The translations under genes and the position numbers were made by a program. 64,000 nt of DNA from Sialis fuliginosa (taxonomy: Eukaryota; Arthropoda; Insecta; Megaloptera; Sialidae), in contig OY540815.1 of the NCBI GenBank assembly GCA_961205875.1, positions 24,055,638 to 24,119,637 on the forward strand, written 5' to 3'. Positions within the stretch are counted from its first letter, which is position 1; the number at the start of each line of letters is the position of its first letter. A model generated the notes under the pieces. It saw nothing but the letters and a program-made list of their open reading frames with translations, did not search any database and was not told the origin of the DNA. Shown piece after piece: positions 11,998 to 24,148 of the stretch.

Positions 11998-12045
11998 TCT
12001 AATTTAATTAAACAAGTATTCAATACTGAGGTATTTTATATATAC
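11998..12045 (+). mobile_element. Family B terminal fragment
   Basis: TAATTTAATTAAACAAGTAT then TCAATACTGAGGTATTTTAT repeats the right-end segment seen in copy 1 directly after copy 4, so it is a second truncated end. Confidence 0.4.
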
Positions 12046-12049
12046 GTTT

Positions 12050-12590
12050 AATAAAGGTAGTAATATTTCTTTAAGCTACTTTTAAACGTTGTAATTGTCC
12101 TATACATATATAAAACACACTATATGTGTAGTTCCAAATTCAGTAAGAAAGCATCCCTAATCAGTTACAAATCGTTTACGTAAACGATTCATGGGTAATC
12201 CATGAGAACGGGTCGAGTGTCAAAGTGCGTGCATGCCCAATCCGAGAACTGTACGTTAATAATGCATAACGGATGGCCTTTAAATGATCCAACTGATTCG
12301 CAGTGTCCGAAAGGCTAATTACCCTACCTATTATTTATACACTCTTAATAATGGAATTCCGTATACAGGTGATTTTAAAATAATAATATAACAATAAATG
12401 CTAACCATGTAAACTACATACATATCGACGTTACATATAAAAATAAATGCAGTATAATTAATTAAATCAAACGGCATTTACAGAGTAGCAAAATAATTTT
12501 TACAATAAAATTACACAACCCAGAAAAATTTGGCAAAACAAAAATAAAATTACTGAAATGGTCCGAATAACACTAATTAAGAATAATAAA
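12050..12590. other. Single-copy stretch with CGTTTACGTAAACG palindrome
   Basis: 12165-12340 is compositionally balanced and unmatched elsewhere. The 14-bp palindrome at about 12173 could be a protein-binding site. No exon model supported. Confidence 0.35.
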
Positions 12591-12593
12591 ACA

Positions 12594-12722
12594 AAACTTT
12601 AAAAATCAGCGTGTCAAAATCTATATAATGACATGTGTAATTTTGGTCAAAAATCGACATTTTGAATTTTTTCGATTTTTCGCAAATTTTTTTTTTCGAG
12701 TTTTAAGGTATAATATATATAT
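12594..12722. repeat. Foldback C fragment (arm tip and spacer)
   Basis: AATCAGCGTGTCAAAATCTA and TATAATGACATGT match the inner arm of C1, followed by a rearranged spacer ending TCGAGTTTTAAGGTATA. Truncated on both sides. Confidence 0.7.
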
Positions 12723-12724
12723 AT

Positions 12725-13560
12725 TAAATATAAAATAATTATCATTTTAGCCTAAACTAATTCTAGGGTCTTAGGTTTTCTAGCACTAAAAGTCACATCG
12801 AAATCGGTTGAGTATTAAATTGGAATTTAGTAAATTCAAATTCATCTTTTTTTTTTATTAAATCATTATTCACAGATTTTTATATGAACTATTTTTCAAT
12901 AATATACAAAACCCATGTGTGATTTTTTTAGTGGCACCGGGGGGGGGGGGGGGTCACTATAAATACTAAACACTTTATTTTTACTACAGTACTACGGGAG
13001 TATACCATAATAAATCCTTAAATAAGCATATTTTATTACTTCAGGAAATGTCGTTTAAAACACGTTTACAGCATATAAAATTTTTTATTGACCGATTCGG
13101 TCATCATTTCCATTTTTACATACAAACACACATACAAATATATATAACATATACATAGATAAATTCCGCATAACCTTTTATTTTAATATTTAATGAACAA
13201 AAAAAAATTTACAAACAATTTTAATTAAAAAAATATTTTTCCGATATTATGAAAAATGTATATAAATAAATTTTATTTCGTTCTGAATTAATTCAATTAT
13301 TATAAACATGTAAAGCTGGTAAGTTGATTATAAATAATATAGAATTCAGCACGCTTTATTAAATTCTAACGAATTTATATTGAATACAAATGAAGCGGTA
13401 ATTTTTACACTCAGTTAGTTCGCGGTCTGTTCGCTAGGTGTCACCACTAAACTATTTCCATTACATTTGGGTTGTCAATGTAGCAGCGAAATGTAAAATT
13501 AATTGTACCTCTGGCAGAACATAACTATCGCATTATTTCTCTCGAAATTGAAATAGTATG
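12725..13560. other. AT-rich region, G15 run, no gene
   Basis: G run at 12939-12953 after TTTAGTGGCACC. The remainder is AT-rich; 13420-13560 is single-copy. Confidence 0.35.
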
Positions 13561-13579
13561 TAGGTGAGATATAGAGTTC

Positions 13580-13775
13580 GAAATTTTCAAACCGCAAGTC
13601 TGTATCTCAAATTATTCTCGAGATATTTTTTATTTTATTTTTTAAATGTCTGAAGTGCGGATTTTAATTTTCTTTAAATTTTAAGCATGTCAAAATCTAT
13701 CTGATTACATGTATGATATTTTAAAAATCTGTGTACTGAAAATTGAAACAAAAATGTCGATTTTTGATCACTCGA
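13580..13775. repeat. Degenerate foldback C fragment
   Basis: CAAACCGCAAGTCTGTATCT, then ATTCTCGAGATA, then CATGTCAAAATCTATCTGAT and AAAATGTCGATTTTTG follow the same order as a C arm but with much divergence. It abuts family A copy 2. Confidence 0.5.
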
Positions 13776-13779
13776 ATAA

Positions 13780-14097
13780 TTGTTCTTGAGATATCTTAAA
13801 AAAATAAATATTTTGGAATGTCACCCCTCCCCCTTACATACGATTTTGATGATTTTTAAATAGGACAATCTAACCAAGTTTCAATAATATCGGTTCAGTG
13901 GTTCATGAGTTATGCGTGTGACAAGGATTCAGAGGACAGACACATATACAGACAGACAGACAGACACGGAACGAAAAGTATTTATCTTGATCTGAAACGG
14001 AAATATTAATTTAAAATTTTGAAATCGGAGAACAATTTTTTGTCTCATTCTAAAACGATCACAAAGCTTCTTGTATCTTCGATATTGCGAGGAAGCA
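13780..14097 (-). repeat. Family A copy 2, partial
   Basis: Minus-strand copy ending TATTGCGAGGAAG; contains GACAGACAGACAGACACGGA. Confidence 0.75.
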
Positions 14098-14162
14098 AAT
14101 GATACAACAAACAATAGACAGAAACTATATCTATAGCAATACTATCATCTTAAAGACACTAA

Positions 14163-14445
14163 TGTCCGGTATTATAAAGGAGCTAGCAAATTTGCTAGCT
14201 AGCAAGCACTTTCAAATAAGATATCAAACTTATATGACAGTTTTTTGGAGTTTATTGAAGACTTTGACAAATTTCGCGCACGCGTTGTAGTAGGTAAGTA
14301 CCAACGGTATTAAAACAGTGGTGATATTATGAAAATTATTTTGTACGGTGAAAGATGCCAACTGTGTTACAATTAGTTGAAGTGTCACTGCTCTAAATTC
14401 CATAACTAATTCATAGATACTAGTACAGAATTAATACCCCATTTG
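14163..14445. mobile_element. Family I MITE copy 2, right end lost
   Basis: Starts TGTCCGGTATTATAAAGGAG after TAA and runs to TTAATACCCCATTTGATA, where a family J unit begins. Confidence 0.7.
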
Positions 14446-14535
14446 ATAAGAAGATGTTCACTGCAATGTGTGACGAAACGTTGGCCGATAACACGACCAA
14501 ACCGATGCAGCTTACACCCAGAAGCCAAGAAGTAC
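14446..14535 (+). repeat. Family J unit, partial
   Basis: CACTGCAATGTGTGACGAAA then CGTTGGCCGATAACACGACC and TTACACCCAGAAGCCAAG. 3' end differs from the other units. Confidence 0.65.
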
Positions 14536-14639
14536 TTCAAAAAAGTACGTTATATAGTTTCAGCCTTTATAAAAATCAATAAAAAATTCATAGGAACAAG
14601 TTTTTTGTGTCCGGATCACAAATCTCGTATTCAGTAAAA

Positions 14640-14880
14640 CGAACATAAAAATTTTCATAAAAAACACAATTCACAAGTAATACACACTGCCGATCTTGTA
14701 TTATTCACGCAAGAGTTTTTTTACGCAAAACCCCAGACATTGACGGAAGATCCGACCTATATCCTTCGTTTTATCATCCTATAAAGTATCCCGAATGGAC
14801 TGTATCCTTCAGGAAACGCCGGCCGTATGTGTGCATTGTATTTGTCACTCTCTCTGAATGTCGTGCATGAAATTTCATAT
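14640..14880. other. Single-copy island, no gene proven
   Basis: 14690-14850 is less AT-rich and has no match in the window. CACTCTCTCTGAATG and CGGCCGTATGTG are its only notable features. Confidence 0.3.
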
Positions 14881-14969
14881 TTGCAGATTTTCAGATATTA
14901 TCTCCGTTCAGATTTTTTTTTTGTTTAGATTTATTAAAATTCTTTCAGTTATATGTATAATACATATGT

Positions 14970-15146
14970 ACAGTCGCATGCAGAAGTGGTCGACCAGTTT
15001 TCATTCAAACTCGCTTATCACAAACTTAGTAGGCTCCTCCCATTTGATTATTAATATATTTAAATTATTTTTCCAAGTACCAAACGAAGACAGAAATTTT
15101 GAAACTCATTTGCTAGATAAAGAACTACTCTTTGTTTATAATTAGT
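14970..15146 (+). mobile_element. CAGTCGCATGCA MITE fragment
   Basis: CAGTCGCATGCAGAAGTGGT, TCGCTTATCACAAACTTAGT, TTTGAAACTCATTTGCTAGA. Right terminus missing. Confidence 0.6.
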
Positions 15147-15206
15147 GATGTAACGAATGTATGATTTTAAACATTCGCGAAAGCGAATATTGACTTTTTT
15201 GTAGTC

Positions 15207-15956
15207 CAATTGTTTCCTCGCAATATCGAAGATACGAGAAGCTTTGTGATCGTTTTAGATTGAAACAAAAAAATTGTTCTACGATATCAAAATTTTAAAT
15301 TGATTTATCCGTTTCACGTCAAGACAAGCACGTTTCGTTCCGTGTCTGTCTGTCTGTCCATCCGTCCGTGAGTCCGTCCATCTGTCCCCTGAATCTTTGT
15401 CACACGCATAACTCATGAACACCACTGAACCGATATTATTGAAACTTGGTCGGATGGTTGGGTCTGGCTTGAGGACGGTCCCGTTTCAAAATCATAAAAA
15501 TCGTGTGTAAGGGGGAGGGGTGACACCCCAAAATATTTATTTTTTCAAGATATCTCAAGAACAACACATGTTATAGAATATTTGTTGTAGAGCATTAAAT
15601 TTCCTATAATATGGGTCTGCGACGTTTGTTGTAAAATATTCCCTTACAAAGATTTATCTCAATTTATTTTAAAAATTCGTGTTTTGTTTTTATAAATTGA
15701 TATTTGCTTGGACATATTATATATCATTTTTGCGTTTTAAATGTCATTTTGACATTTGCATAAATTTAGATTTAGATTGAAATTTCCAAAAAATTAAAAA
15801 TATATGAAAAAATATTCAGGTGTAAAAATTAAATGGTTAGCCAATTCCAGGAAATTTATATAAACACTATCGGTTTTTATTTAAATTGTTGAATAATTAA
15901 TCACCTTTGGTGAATTTAGCACGAGGAAGCACTGTGTATTTACTTGGCAGATGTTT
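15207..15956 (+). repeat. Family A copy 3, longest copy
   Basis: Runs from GTTTCCTCGCAATATCGAAG to TTTACTTGGCAGATGTTT. It holds GTCTGTCTGTCTGTCCATCC, the GGTGACACCCC block and the 3' tail TTTAGCACGAGGAAGCACTG. No open frame of note. Class is uncertain: it has no visible transposase or poly-A tail. Confidence 0.8.
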
Positions 15957-16282
15957 ATTTTTAACCATCCTGTATATACTGTAACTGTATATATATACAT
16001 AGATGTAATAAACATTAAAAGTATCAAAGTACATAAAGAAAACTATACGGTCAGAATAGAAGAAAGAATTGTCAAACGGTTAGAGACGTCTTTATTTTCA
16101 CGAGTCTCTGAATGTGTTATCGTACCGGAAGCGGTCCTTTGTCAAAGGTCGTGTGCATTTCCGATGTTATCGCACTACGTCTTCACTTCCGGACACATTT
16201 AAATGTCTGTTGTTATGTTGTTTGTTCGGATTACGAATCGCCGTTACTTTTTATCTACATACTTGAGTTCTAGGTTTATAAG
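15957..16282. other. Single-copy island, no gene proven
   Basis: 16060-16200 contains AGAGACGTC and GAGTCTCTG short inverted parts and ACCGGAAGCG / CTTCCGG. An 83-codon frame spans it without a recognisable domain. Confidence 0.3.
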
Positions 16283-16590
16283 CCCTGAAGATTTCCACTG
16301 CAATGTGTAACGAAACGTTGGCCGAAAACGACCAAATCAACACTGCTTATATTCATGCAGAAACCATAAATTTAAAAATGTTTAATAGAGCGCTGAAGAG
16401 GTCCACTGCAATGTGTAACGAAACGTTGGCCGAAAACGACCCAATCGACACTGCTTATATTCAGAAACCATAAATTTAAAAATGTTTAATAGAGCGCTGA
16501 AGAGGTCCACTGCAATGTGCGACGAAACGTTGGCCGAAAACGACCAAATCAACACTGCTACACCCAGAAGCCATAAATTTAAATATATAT
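16283..16590 (+). repeat. Three tandem family J-like units
   Basis: CCACTGCAATGTG with GACGAAACGTTGGCC or AACGAAACGTTGGCC occurs three times about 115 bp apart, separated by CATAAATTTAAAAATGTTTA and AGAGCGCTGAAGAGG. Confidence 0.75.
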
Positions 16591-16599
16591 TAGTTAAAT

Positions 16600-17160
16600 T
16601 TCCTTCGAAATGATTTTATGGATAGAAAATACACATTTTGCAAGATTTTCACTATACCTCTATTTCCACGAAAATTCCCCATATAATAAATTCACATTAT
16701 TATTTCAGTTATACGAGGTCACGTACGCAACGAAAAGAAAAATAGAAATTAATATAAAATACATAAAATGAAAATAAGGGGATATTATCACATACGGGAA
16801 AAAATGTGTAAGGGGAAACCCTCCTGGGAATATAAACTTATTTCATACTATCTGAGAAAGTCGGTAACACCCCCCACCCCACACACCCCCTCCCACCTCC
16901 CCTATACCCTTCCCTTTGTAAATTTTTGTGAACAAAGAAAGGACAGTGCGCGCTGTGTCTAAATTTGTTCATATTTTTTATTATACGGATTATCTGTAAG
17001 ATGTTTTTCTGATCGGTAATAGAAAAAAAATATCGAGAATTTATTTTTAGCGATTTAAAATTTTTTAATCAACAGTTATTTTTTTTTTTAGAAATTTCAT
17101 TTTAAATTGAATGGATAAACATAATATATATAGTAGATTCCGCGGATTCGTTTGTATTGT
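16600..17160. other. No gene seen
   Basis: 16680-16960 holds a C-rich stretch (CCCCCCACCCCACACACCCC); the rest is AT-rich. Confidence 0.35.
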
Positions 17161-17169
17161 GTATATAAA

Positions 17170-17385
17170 AGGCTAAATGTACCCGCGGTTTCGTTCGCGT
17201 ATACTACGGAATTATTTTTAATCTTTTGATGTTAAATCTTATGTTTTATTTTAAAAATATTAATAACTAGGAACAATTTATTGGTGAATATCGCATAAAA
17301 ATCGGTTCATTAGTTTTTTAGTCTACCTGTTACATGTAAAAAAATGTAACTTCCTTTTATTATAGAGGTAGAGATATATAGATTA
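17170..17385 (+). repeat. 'ACCCGCGGTTTCGTTCGCGT' repeat
   Basis: TACCCGCGGTTTCGTTCGCG and AAATCGGTTCATTAGTTTTT then GAGGTAGAGATATATAGATT. This layout is common to insect LINE/SINE-type tails; a related stub TTACCCGCGATTTCGTTCGC is at 59414. Confidence 0.55.
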
Positions 17386-17749
17386 TCATTTTTACTTATT
17401 CATTCACCGCTCAGCTGTTTTGAGTGATAGTGTGATGATGTGTACCCCATAGTGCTTGTCAGATTTCAAGAAATACATGTTTCATCAAAATCGGTACAGT
17501 AGTTTTTGAGATTATTTCACATAAACCCACAAAAAAATTGTTTTTTTTTTTAATTGTAAAACATCTGAAATAAACTGCCATGGTCGGCACAAGACTTTTT
17601 CATACATCATGATATAGAAGAAATTACATTAGTTAACACTTTCTGCTAAGAAATTGAATATAAACTACATTACATTAATTGTTGTTTTTGTTAATGTTTG
17701 AGATATATTTTAATTCTATTCTGTGATTTTATTTCAAACGTTTTTATTA

Positions 17750-18270
17750 TAAATCGGCATAATAATAAATACAAAAAAAGAATAGGATATAAATTATAGA
17801 AAATAACATATTTTTCTGTTATGAACCATTCGAAATAAAATTTTAAAAAATAACACATTTTTTTAAATTTGATTACAACAAAAATTATAGATAATAATAT
17901 TATCTATAACTTGTTATTGATTTCATTGAGATAATGGTCGTACGCATGGGCACCGGGAAGGGGGTGCAAGGAGGTGCACTTGCACCCCCCTGGCAAAAAA
18001 GAAAAAACAAAAAAATTAATAAATACAATTTTTATTTTAAAATTCACTTAGGTCACAATATAAAACTTTTTTTTTTAATTATCCTCGTAATTTAATTTTA
18101 TATATCTAGATGCACCCTCCTGAAAGAAATTCTGCCGGCGCCCATGGTCGTACGTGATTCAGGGACCCTCAAAACGTGTAATTTCGTTAAAATCTCGAGA
18201 AATTTTTCATAATCACTACGTTTTATGTACGTATAAAAAAAAAGTAAAAAATATAACAAAAAAAAACGGT
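17750..18270 (+). repeat. Family K repeat (host of the hAT-like insert)
   Basis: ATTATAGATAATAATATTAT, GAGATAATGG, then ACGTGATTCAGGGACCCTCA and AAACGTGTAATT match 38070-38430 in order. Diffuse ends. Confidence 0.55.
17945..18146. mobile_element. hAT-like 202-bp MITE with 8-bp duplication
   Basis: Termini CATGGGCACCGG and complement CATGGGCGCCGG, flanked by GTCGTACG at 17937-17944 and 18147-18154. A related uninterrupted copy at 38311-38340 (GAGATAATATTCGTACGTGA) shows the empty site. CA..TG ends and an 8-bp duplication indicate hAT. Confidence 0.75.
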
Positions 18271-18274
18271 ATAA

Positions 18275-20440
18275 AATCGCATTTTAAATCCATTCCGATA
18301 AGTGTAAAAAGCAAAGAATACTATTACAACATCACACGCAAATAAAAATTAATTTCACGTTTCATCTTATGAATAAAAATAATATAACAACAAGATTCGG
18401 CAAACGCGGAATTTCAGATATAAATCAAAATTCATCTGAAAAAAGTAGGAAAAAGAAGATGATATTGTACAAATACACAAATTTAATAAAAATACCTCAA
18501 AGTATATGCGGGGTGGAGGGGGGAGAAGAGGGGGTGGGGAGGGGGAGGGAGATGTAAGGGGGGGGGTAGAAGCTACAAACATCAAACGTACGGAATTATA
18601 CAAATTTCCTGAGACGCTTTTTTATACTGCAAACAATCTTATTATGCGGATAAATTTGTATATGGAATAAATTTGAATATTTGGCAACGTCGCTCATATA
18701 TATCGTACACAATAGATAATCAGGTTTTATCTATAATATCTGTATGTATGTGTGTGTGTGTTACATTTAGCAGATATGATTTTATATTAAAGAAAAATAT
18801 CATATTATTCTTTACCAAAATAATTTTGATTTTAATAGTCCAAGAGGTGAGCGACAAAAATTGCAACTACTTATAAAGGCTGATTTTTTGATATTACGTC
18901 ACATTTGTGGTGCAGAAATACAGCCTGACGTCAGTCAGCTAGTTTCGTTAGCGTTTGGCGCAGGGGCGGCTTTATTTTTGTAAAAATGTCGCAACTACTT
19001 TATAAAATCTGAAAATTTATTTGTATGCAGTATACTAAGTAAGAACCCCTTTTATCATAATCAGTCTTCAAAATCTTGCAACCGGGCGTTTAACGAGTTT
19101 AACGCGCTGCTGACGCATTACCATATACTCATTGTCACTCATTTTTCACCACTTTCCCCATCTAGGTTGTTCAAGTGAACTCTTTGCTTATAATTCTTTT
19201 TGAATATCAATTTTAACATGTTGTTACATCAGTTAAGTCAATGAAAAAAATTGTCAAAAATTAAATAATACATTAGATGTCTTTAAACATATAAAATTCA
19301 ATTCCTTGTACCCCCCCCCCCCCCCTTTGACAAATTATATAATAGATAAAAATGAAGAACAAACTAACCGGAAATCAGAACAATGGAATTAGTAGTATTT
19401 GAACACATTATTAAACGGTACCGCCGGTCGGCAAGGAAGGTATCTGACAAATTTACGGTTTCCCCGTCGATAAAACCCCGCGCATGATTCATCACGAGCG
19501 GGTGGGCGGCCGGGTGGGTGGGTAATTAATAATTTGATTACGACCCTCCCACGACGATAAATTAGGACCTGATTCTGTGCGATCTGCTGACCTCAGGACC
19601 CCGGGTCTTTACCGTCTAGATAAATTATCTGTTTGTGTGTCTTTTATTTGCCTGCCGATCGCTTTTTATGTCGTTCCCGGATTTTGTCAAGGTATGGGAA
19701 CTTTTTAAACAAATTATTAATTAAAGTATTTTTTTCATTAAATCTTGTTTAATTTATATTTTATAAAATTAATTGATAATGAACCAAAAAAATTAATTAA
19801 AAATGTATTTATGTAAGAATAGTATTGGTAACGGAGCGGAGGGGAGAAATATTTCAATATTTCCTACTGAAATCCGTAAAAATCACCGAATTCTAAAATA
19901 AAAAAGAAACGTATCAAAAATAAAACTTGATTTGATTAGTTGTTAAAACCTGCCTCGACACATCGCCAATCAGAAAGGCTGTAAAATGTAATCCTTCTCT
20001 CTCTGTCACTCTTTCACGACGTGTGTGCAATGCAGATTGTATTTAAAAATTAAAATCTACGGCGGCTTTTACTAAAATACAATTTTGAATGAAATTTTTT
20101 ATATTTCACATACATATAAATTAAATGTTCCATTTAGTAAAAATAGCTCGTAATTTGGAATGTTTCGACGCCACTGTTTCAAAATAAACAAATAAATTCA
20201 GTAGGTAAAACTTTTTCAAACAAACAAAAATTTTGAATAAATATATTTTTTCAATTTAAAATGCAGCTGTTTATAACATGACGTGTTTGTCAAATATGAA
20301 CTAAACTAAACATGCCTCTGGTAATAATCAATCAGAATACGTGCCAATGGGGTTGACGTTTATATACGTCATACAGTTGTAAAATGTATTGGTGAAAATA
20401 TTTATTTGTAAAACAAAAAATATTGATATTTTTGGTGTTC
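18275..20440. other. Mixed region; single-copy island at 19.41-19.70 kb
   Basis: 18500-18570 is G-rich. GCAACTACTTATAAAGGCTG (18860) and GCAACTACTTTATAAAATCT (18988) are a direct repeat. C15 at 19311-19325. 19415-19700 is the least AT-rich stretch of the window, with GGTGGGCGGCCGGGTGGGTG; no frame or splice pair supports an exon. Confidence 0.4.
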
Positions 20441-20509
20441 AAACGATTTTCTCTGAAGAAATAAAGATATATGGAGATAGAGTAAGGTGGCCCAATTATA
20501 GACGTGATA

Positions 20510-21005
20510 TATGTTCAAGCAAATATCAATTTATAAAAACAAAACACGAATTTTTAAAATAAATAAATCTTTGTAAGGGAATATTTTATAACAAACGTTG
20601 TAGACCCATATTATAGGAAATTTAATGCTCTACAAAAAATATTCTATAAAATTTTCACGTAACATGTGTCGTTCTTGAGATATCTTGAGAACATAAATAT
20701 TTTGGGGTATCACCCCTCCCCCTTACACACAATTTTGATGATTTTGAAATGGTACCGTCCTCAAACCAGACCCAACCATCCGATCAAGTTTCAATAATAT
20801 CGGTTCAGTGGTTCATGAGTTATGCGTGTGACAAAGATTCAGGGGACAGACGGACGGACAGACAGACAGACACGGAACGAAAATTGTTTGTCTTGACGTG
20901 AAACGGAAAGATCAATTAAAAATTTTAAAATCGGAGAACATTTTTTTTGTCTCAATCTGAAACGATCGCAAAGCTTCTCGTAACTTCGATATTGCGAGGA
21001 AGGAA
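20510..21005 (-). repeat. Family A copy 4
   Basis: Minus-strand copy with CACCCCTCCCCCTTACACAC, GACGGACGGACAGACAGACA and the end ATATTGCGAGGAAGG. Confidence 0.75.
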
Positions 21006-21009
21006 AATA

Positions 21010-22348
21010 ATACAATATTTCAAAAATTGCTTAATAATAATTATAAAAAGATACTCCGATAAATCAAGTCCCGGAATCAAGTTAGTCCGGAGCATAAACG
21101 GTTTTTTTATTGACGATAAATTTTTAAAAGATTGAAAAATCGAACATTAACGCTATTAAAACGGTGATTTTTTTTTTTGTTCTCGCTCACTTCTGGTTTA
21201 TGAATAAATTATTTGATACATTCACAGAGTATGAAAAGGTTATACTGGCCCATTCAATTATTTACGTTGAATTTTCAAGTTTTTTTTTCCTACGGATTCA
21301 TTTAAGCTTAAAATCTACAGAAAAAAAAATCTCGCCAAACTTTCGTAATAATTGTGAAGTTTTAAATAAGGAAAAATCAGAATTCCCATCAATTAGCAAT
21401 TCTGTATAAATTTTAATTTGTATTTCAAATATACATATATATATGGAAATATTTTTCCCTTGTTATAAAAGTTTTTTTTTCATGGTTGTTTGTAAATTTA
21501 AGCACTGCTTAGTATTTAATTATTCATATGAAAGTAATTGTGAAACTGATATCATTAAACGAACAAATTATATTTAATAATTAGGTCAGGCACGTAATAA
21601 GATAAATTTACAATTGTAATGTATTTTAATAAAAATGTATAAAAATTAAAATAATAATCAACGGTAAATTGGAGGGGGGGGGGGGTTGTTTTATATATTT
21701 TCATTAAAAAAAATTGTTTTGTATGTTTTGAGACATGTACAATAAACCCTCCAAATTTCAATTTGTTTGCTTTTTTTATTATTCTAAAAAAATCCTTTTC
21801 TAAAGTGACTATTAAATGTAACCCCTTAAAGAAGTAAGTATTAAGGCTGCAAACAATACGAAATAAGTCTAGTCTCGTTAACGAGACCGATACAAGAAAC
21901 CTAGTAATAAAATGTTTGGTAACAATGTCCTAATTCCTATTTTCGTATTGTAATCTTCTTAAAAGTCCTTGAAATCAAATGAAACCTCAAACAGCCACTA
22001 AACATAGTGCCAACACCGACAAATCCCCCCCAAATCCTGTATTTAATCACACATGCAAACACAGAAGCCACACCTTTAAGCTCGGACGGAAGCTCAAAGT
22101 TCGCACGAGAATTCTACCTTCATTTTAGTTCATCTTATTGTATAATACCGCGATGACGCCAAGCTTTAACATTTTACAGTCAAACTTCTCGAACCGAGAC
22201 GTTCTCTTTAACTTAATTTTTTCACTGTCAAAATTTTAGATTGATTGTCCACACCGTTTTTGAGGAATTGATTTTCAAAAATTTATAGAATTTTAAATTT
22301 TTGACGTACGAAAAATTTCATTTTTTTTTTATTAGGTTTTTATTCAAC
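21010..22348. other. No gene proven; AT-rich plus a single-copy tail
   Basis: 21020-21760 is AT-rich with a G run at 21673. 21840-22190 is single-copy and contains CTCGTTAACGAG, a 12-bp palindrome near 21874. Confidence 0.35.
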
Positions 22349-22352
22349 TTAA

Positions 22353-22822
22353 GGAGGTTGGTAAGTTACTTTTGAGGGACATGTGGTAGGGTAGGACGTA
22401 GTGTTCACTGTTGCCAAATCTACGATCTGTCTTTCTCACTTGCACTCATGTATTTGTCATTACTTGTCATTTTACAATACCAGCGCTGTTGCAATTAGTT
22501 TCAAATATTTATATACATCATTTCACATATTTTTCGAGTTTCTGATATTGCTTTTATTAATAATAATGGTATGGTCGAAACTTCTAATTTTTGTTTTAAT
22601 AATTACATAAATATATACTTTACAATATTCTTAATTTTCAAATCAATCTTACTGTTTTTAAAATTAATTTTCATCAACTGCCATTTATCGCCATGTATTA
22701 CAACTGAACTTTAAAATGTATTTTCTTAAAAACGAGTTGGTCAAAAATTTCAGCATTGTATTCAAACAACTGTAAGAAATTTCAACTTATTCCTACTGTT
22801 TTGACGCAACTTCACAACCTCT
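22353..22822. mobile_element. TTAA-flanked element, GGAGGTTGG ends
   Basis: Left GGAGGTTGGTAAGTTAC, right complement AGAGGTTGTGAAGTTGC, TTAA on both sides (22349-22352, 22823-22826). A related left end is at 43212. piggyBac-like by target site; no transposase. Confidence 0.55.
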
Positions 22823-22919
22823 TTAATTTTTAGTTCTGCAGCCAACGTCATGCGTTATATAACAAACAAATAAATCTATTTATTCATTTATTCAACGAAT
22901 CTACAAACACAAAATAAAT

Positions 22920-23403
22920 CTATCAAATCCTACAGGAACATAATCGCATTGTCACTTGGTGGAGACATTCACCCACATTGGGTGGGTTTACTTTATATCT
23001 TCATGGCAAACCTGATCCTTACGATGTTGATTAAACAACCTCTCACCCCCCCCCCCCTCCCCCACACACACACTTACATTAGCGGGGTAGTCAGCATGTT
23101 TAAATATAGATTAAAAAATGTAGCTATGGAAAACGTAATGTGTCGGTTGTAACTTAACTCTCGCTAACACTGTGATTTCAAATTGTATTGGTATATATAG
23201 TCGATTCATTGCCACAAACATAAATAAATAAATATCGCAGTGAGCTAAATAAGGCAAATTTAATAAAAATAAATCCATCAAATCCTGCAGGAACATAATC
23301 GCATTTTGTCACTTGGTGGAGACATTCACCCACATTGGGTGGGTTTACTTTATATCTTCATGGCAAACCTGATCCTTACGATGTTGATTAAACAACCTCA
23401 CAC

Positions 23404-23435
<32 letters not shown>

Positions 23436-23830
23436 TACATTAGCGGGGTAGTCATCATGTTTAAATATAGATTAAAAAATGTAGCTATGGAAAATGTAAT
23501 GTGTCGGTTGTAACTTAACTCTCGCTAACACTGTGATTTCAAATTGTATTGGTATATATAGCCGATTCATTGCCACAAACATAAATAAATAAATATCGCA
23601 GTGAGCTAAATAAGGCAAATTTAATAAAAATAAATCCATCAAATCCTGTGCAAGGAACATAATCGCATTTTGTCACTTGGAGAACATTCACCCACATTGG
23701 GTGGGTTTACTTTATATCTTCATGGCAAACCTGATCCTTACTGGACGATGTTGATTAAACAACCTCACACACACACACACACACTTACACACCCACATTA
23801 ACGGGGTAGTCATCATGTTTAAATATAGAT
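22920..23830 (+). repeat. Tandem array of ~355-bp units with C/CA tract
   Basis: Units start AATCCTACAGGAACATAATC at about 22927, then about 23282 and 23643 (third partial). Each has CACCCACATTGGGTGGG, a C run merging into a CA run, TTAGCGGGGTAGTCA and ATCGCAGTGAGCTAAATAAG. The C run is lost in the third unit, leaving CA only. Confidence 0.85.
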
Positions 23831-23954
23831 TAGCAGTAGTAGTTGTGATCGGTAAGACAAAGGACTGTACGGATCCCTTTCGCGTTTATCTTCAATGTCC
23901 AATACTCTTGTGTTGTTGTTGTTTAGGATGTGGTCACCGTCTCTATCCTAATTG

Positions 23955-23979
23955 TGTCCTCTCTCTCTCTCTCTCTCTT
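23955..23979 (+). repeat. CT microsatellite
   Basis: About ten CT repeats after GTGTCCT. The flanks 23835-24110 are single-copy. Confidence 0.7.
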
Positions 23980-24148
23980 TCGTACATTGTTGTGTGATTT
24001 AAGAGGTCCGGTTATTGTTGAATGCCCATCCAATAAGTGGAAGGATTTAGAAGTAATTCTCGGATGGGATTTGAGAGATGTTTTTATTATTTGATGCGAT
24101 TCTAGCATCGCTTAAAATTGTTCATTCTGTTTTTATTTGTTATAATAA

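Noticed and set aside
23040..23070. Polypyrimidine tract plus AG as a splice acceptor
   Set aside because: It is the C/CA tract of a tandem array repeated three times; no open exon follows.
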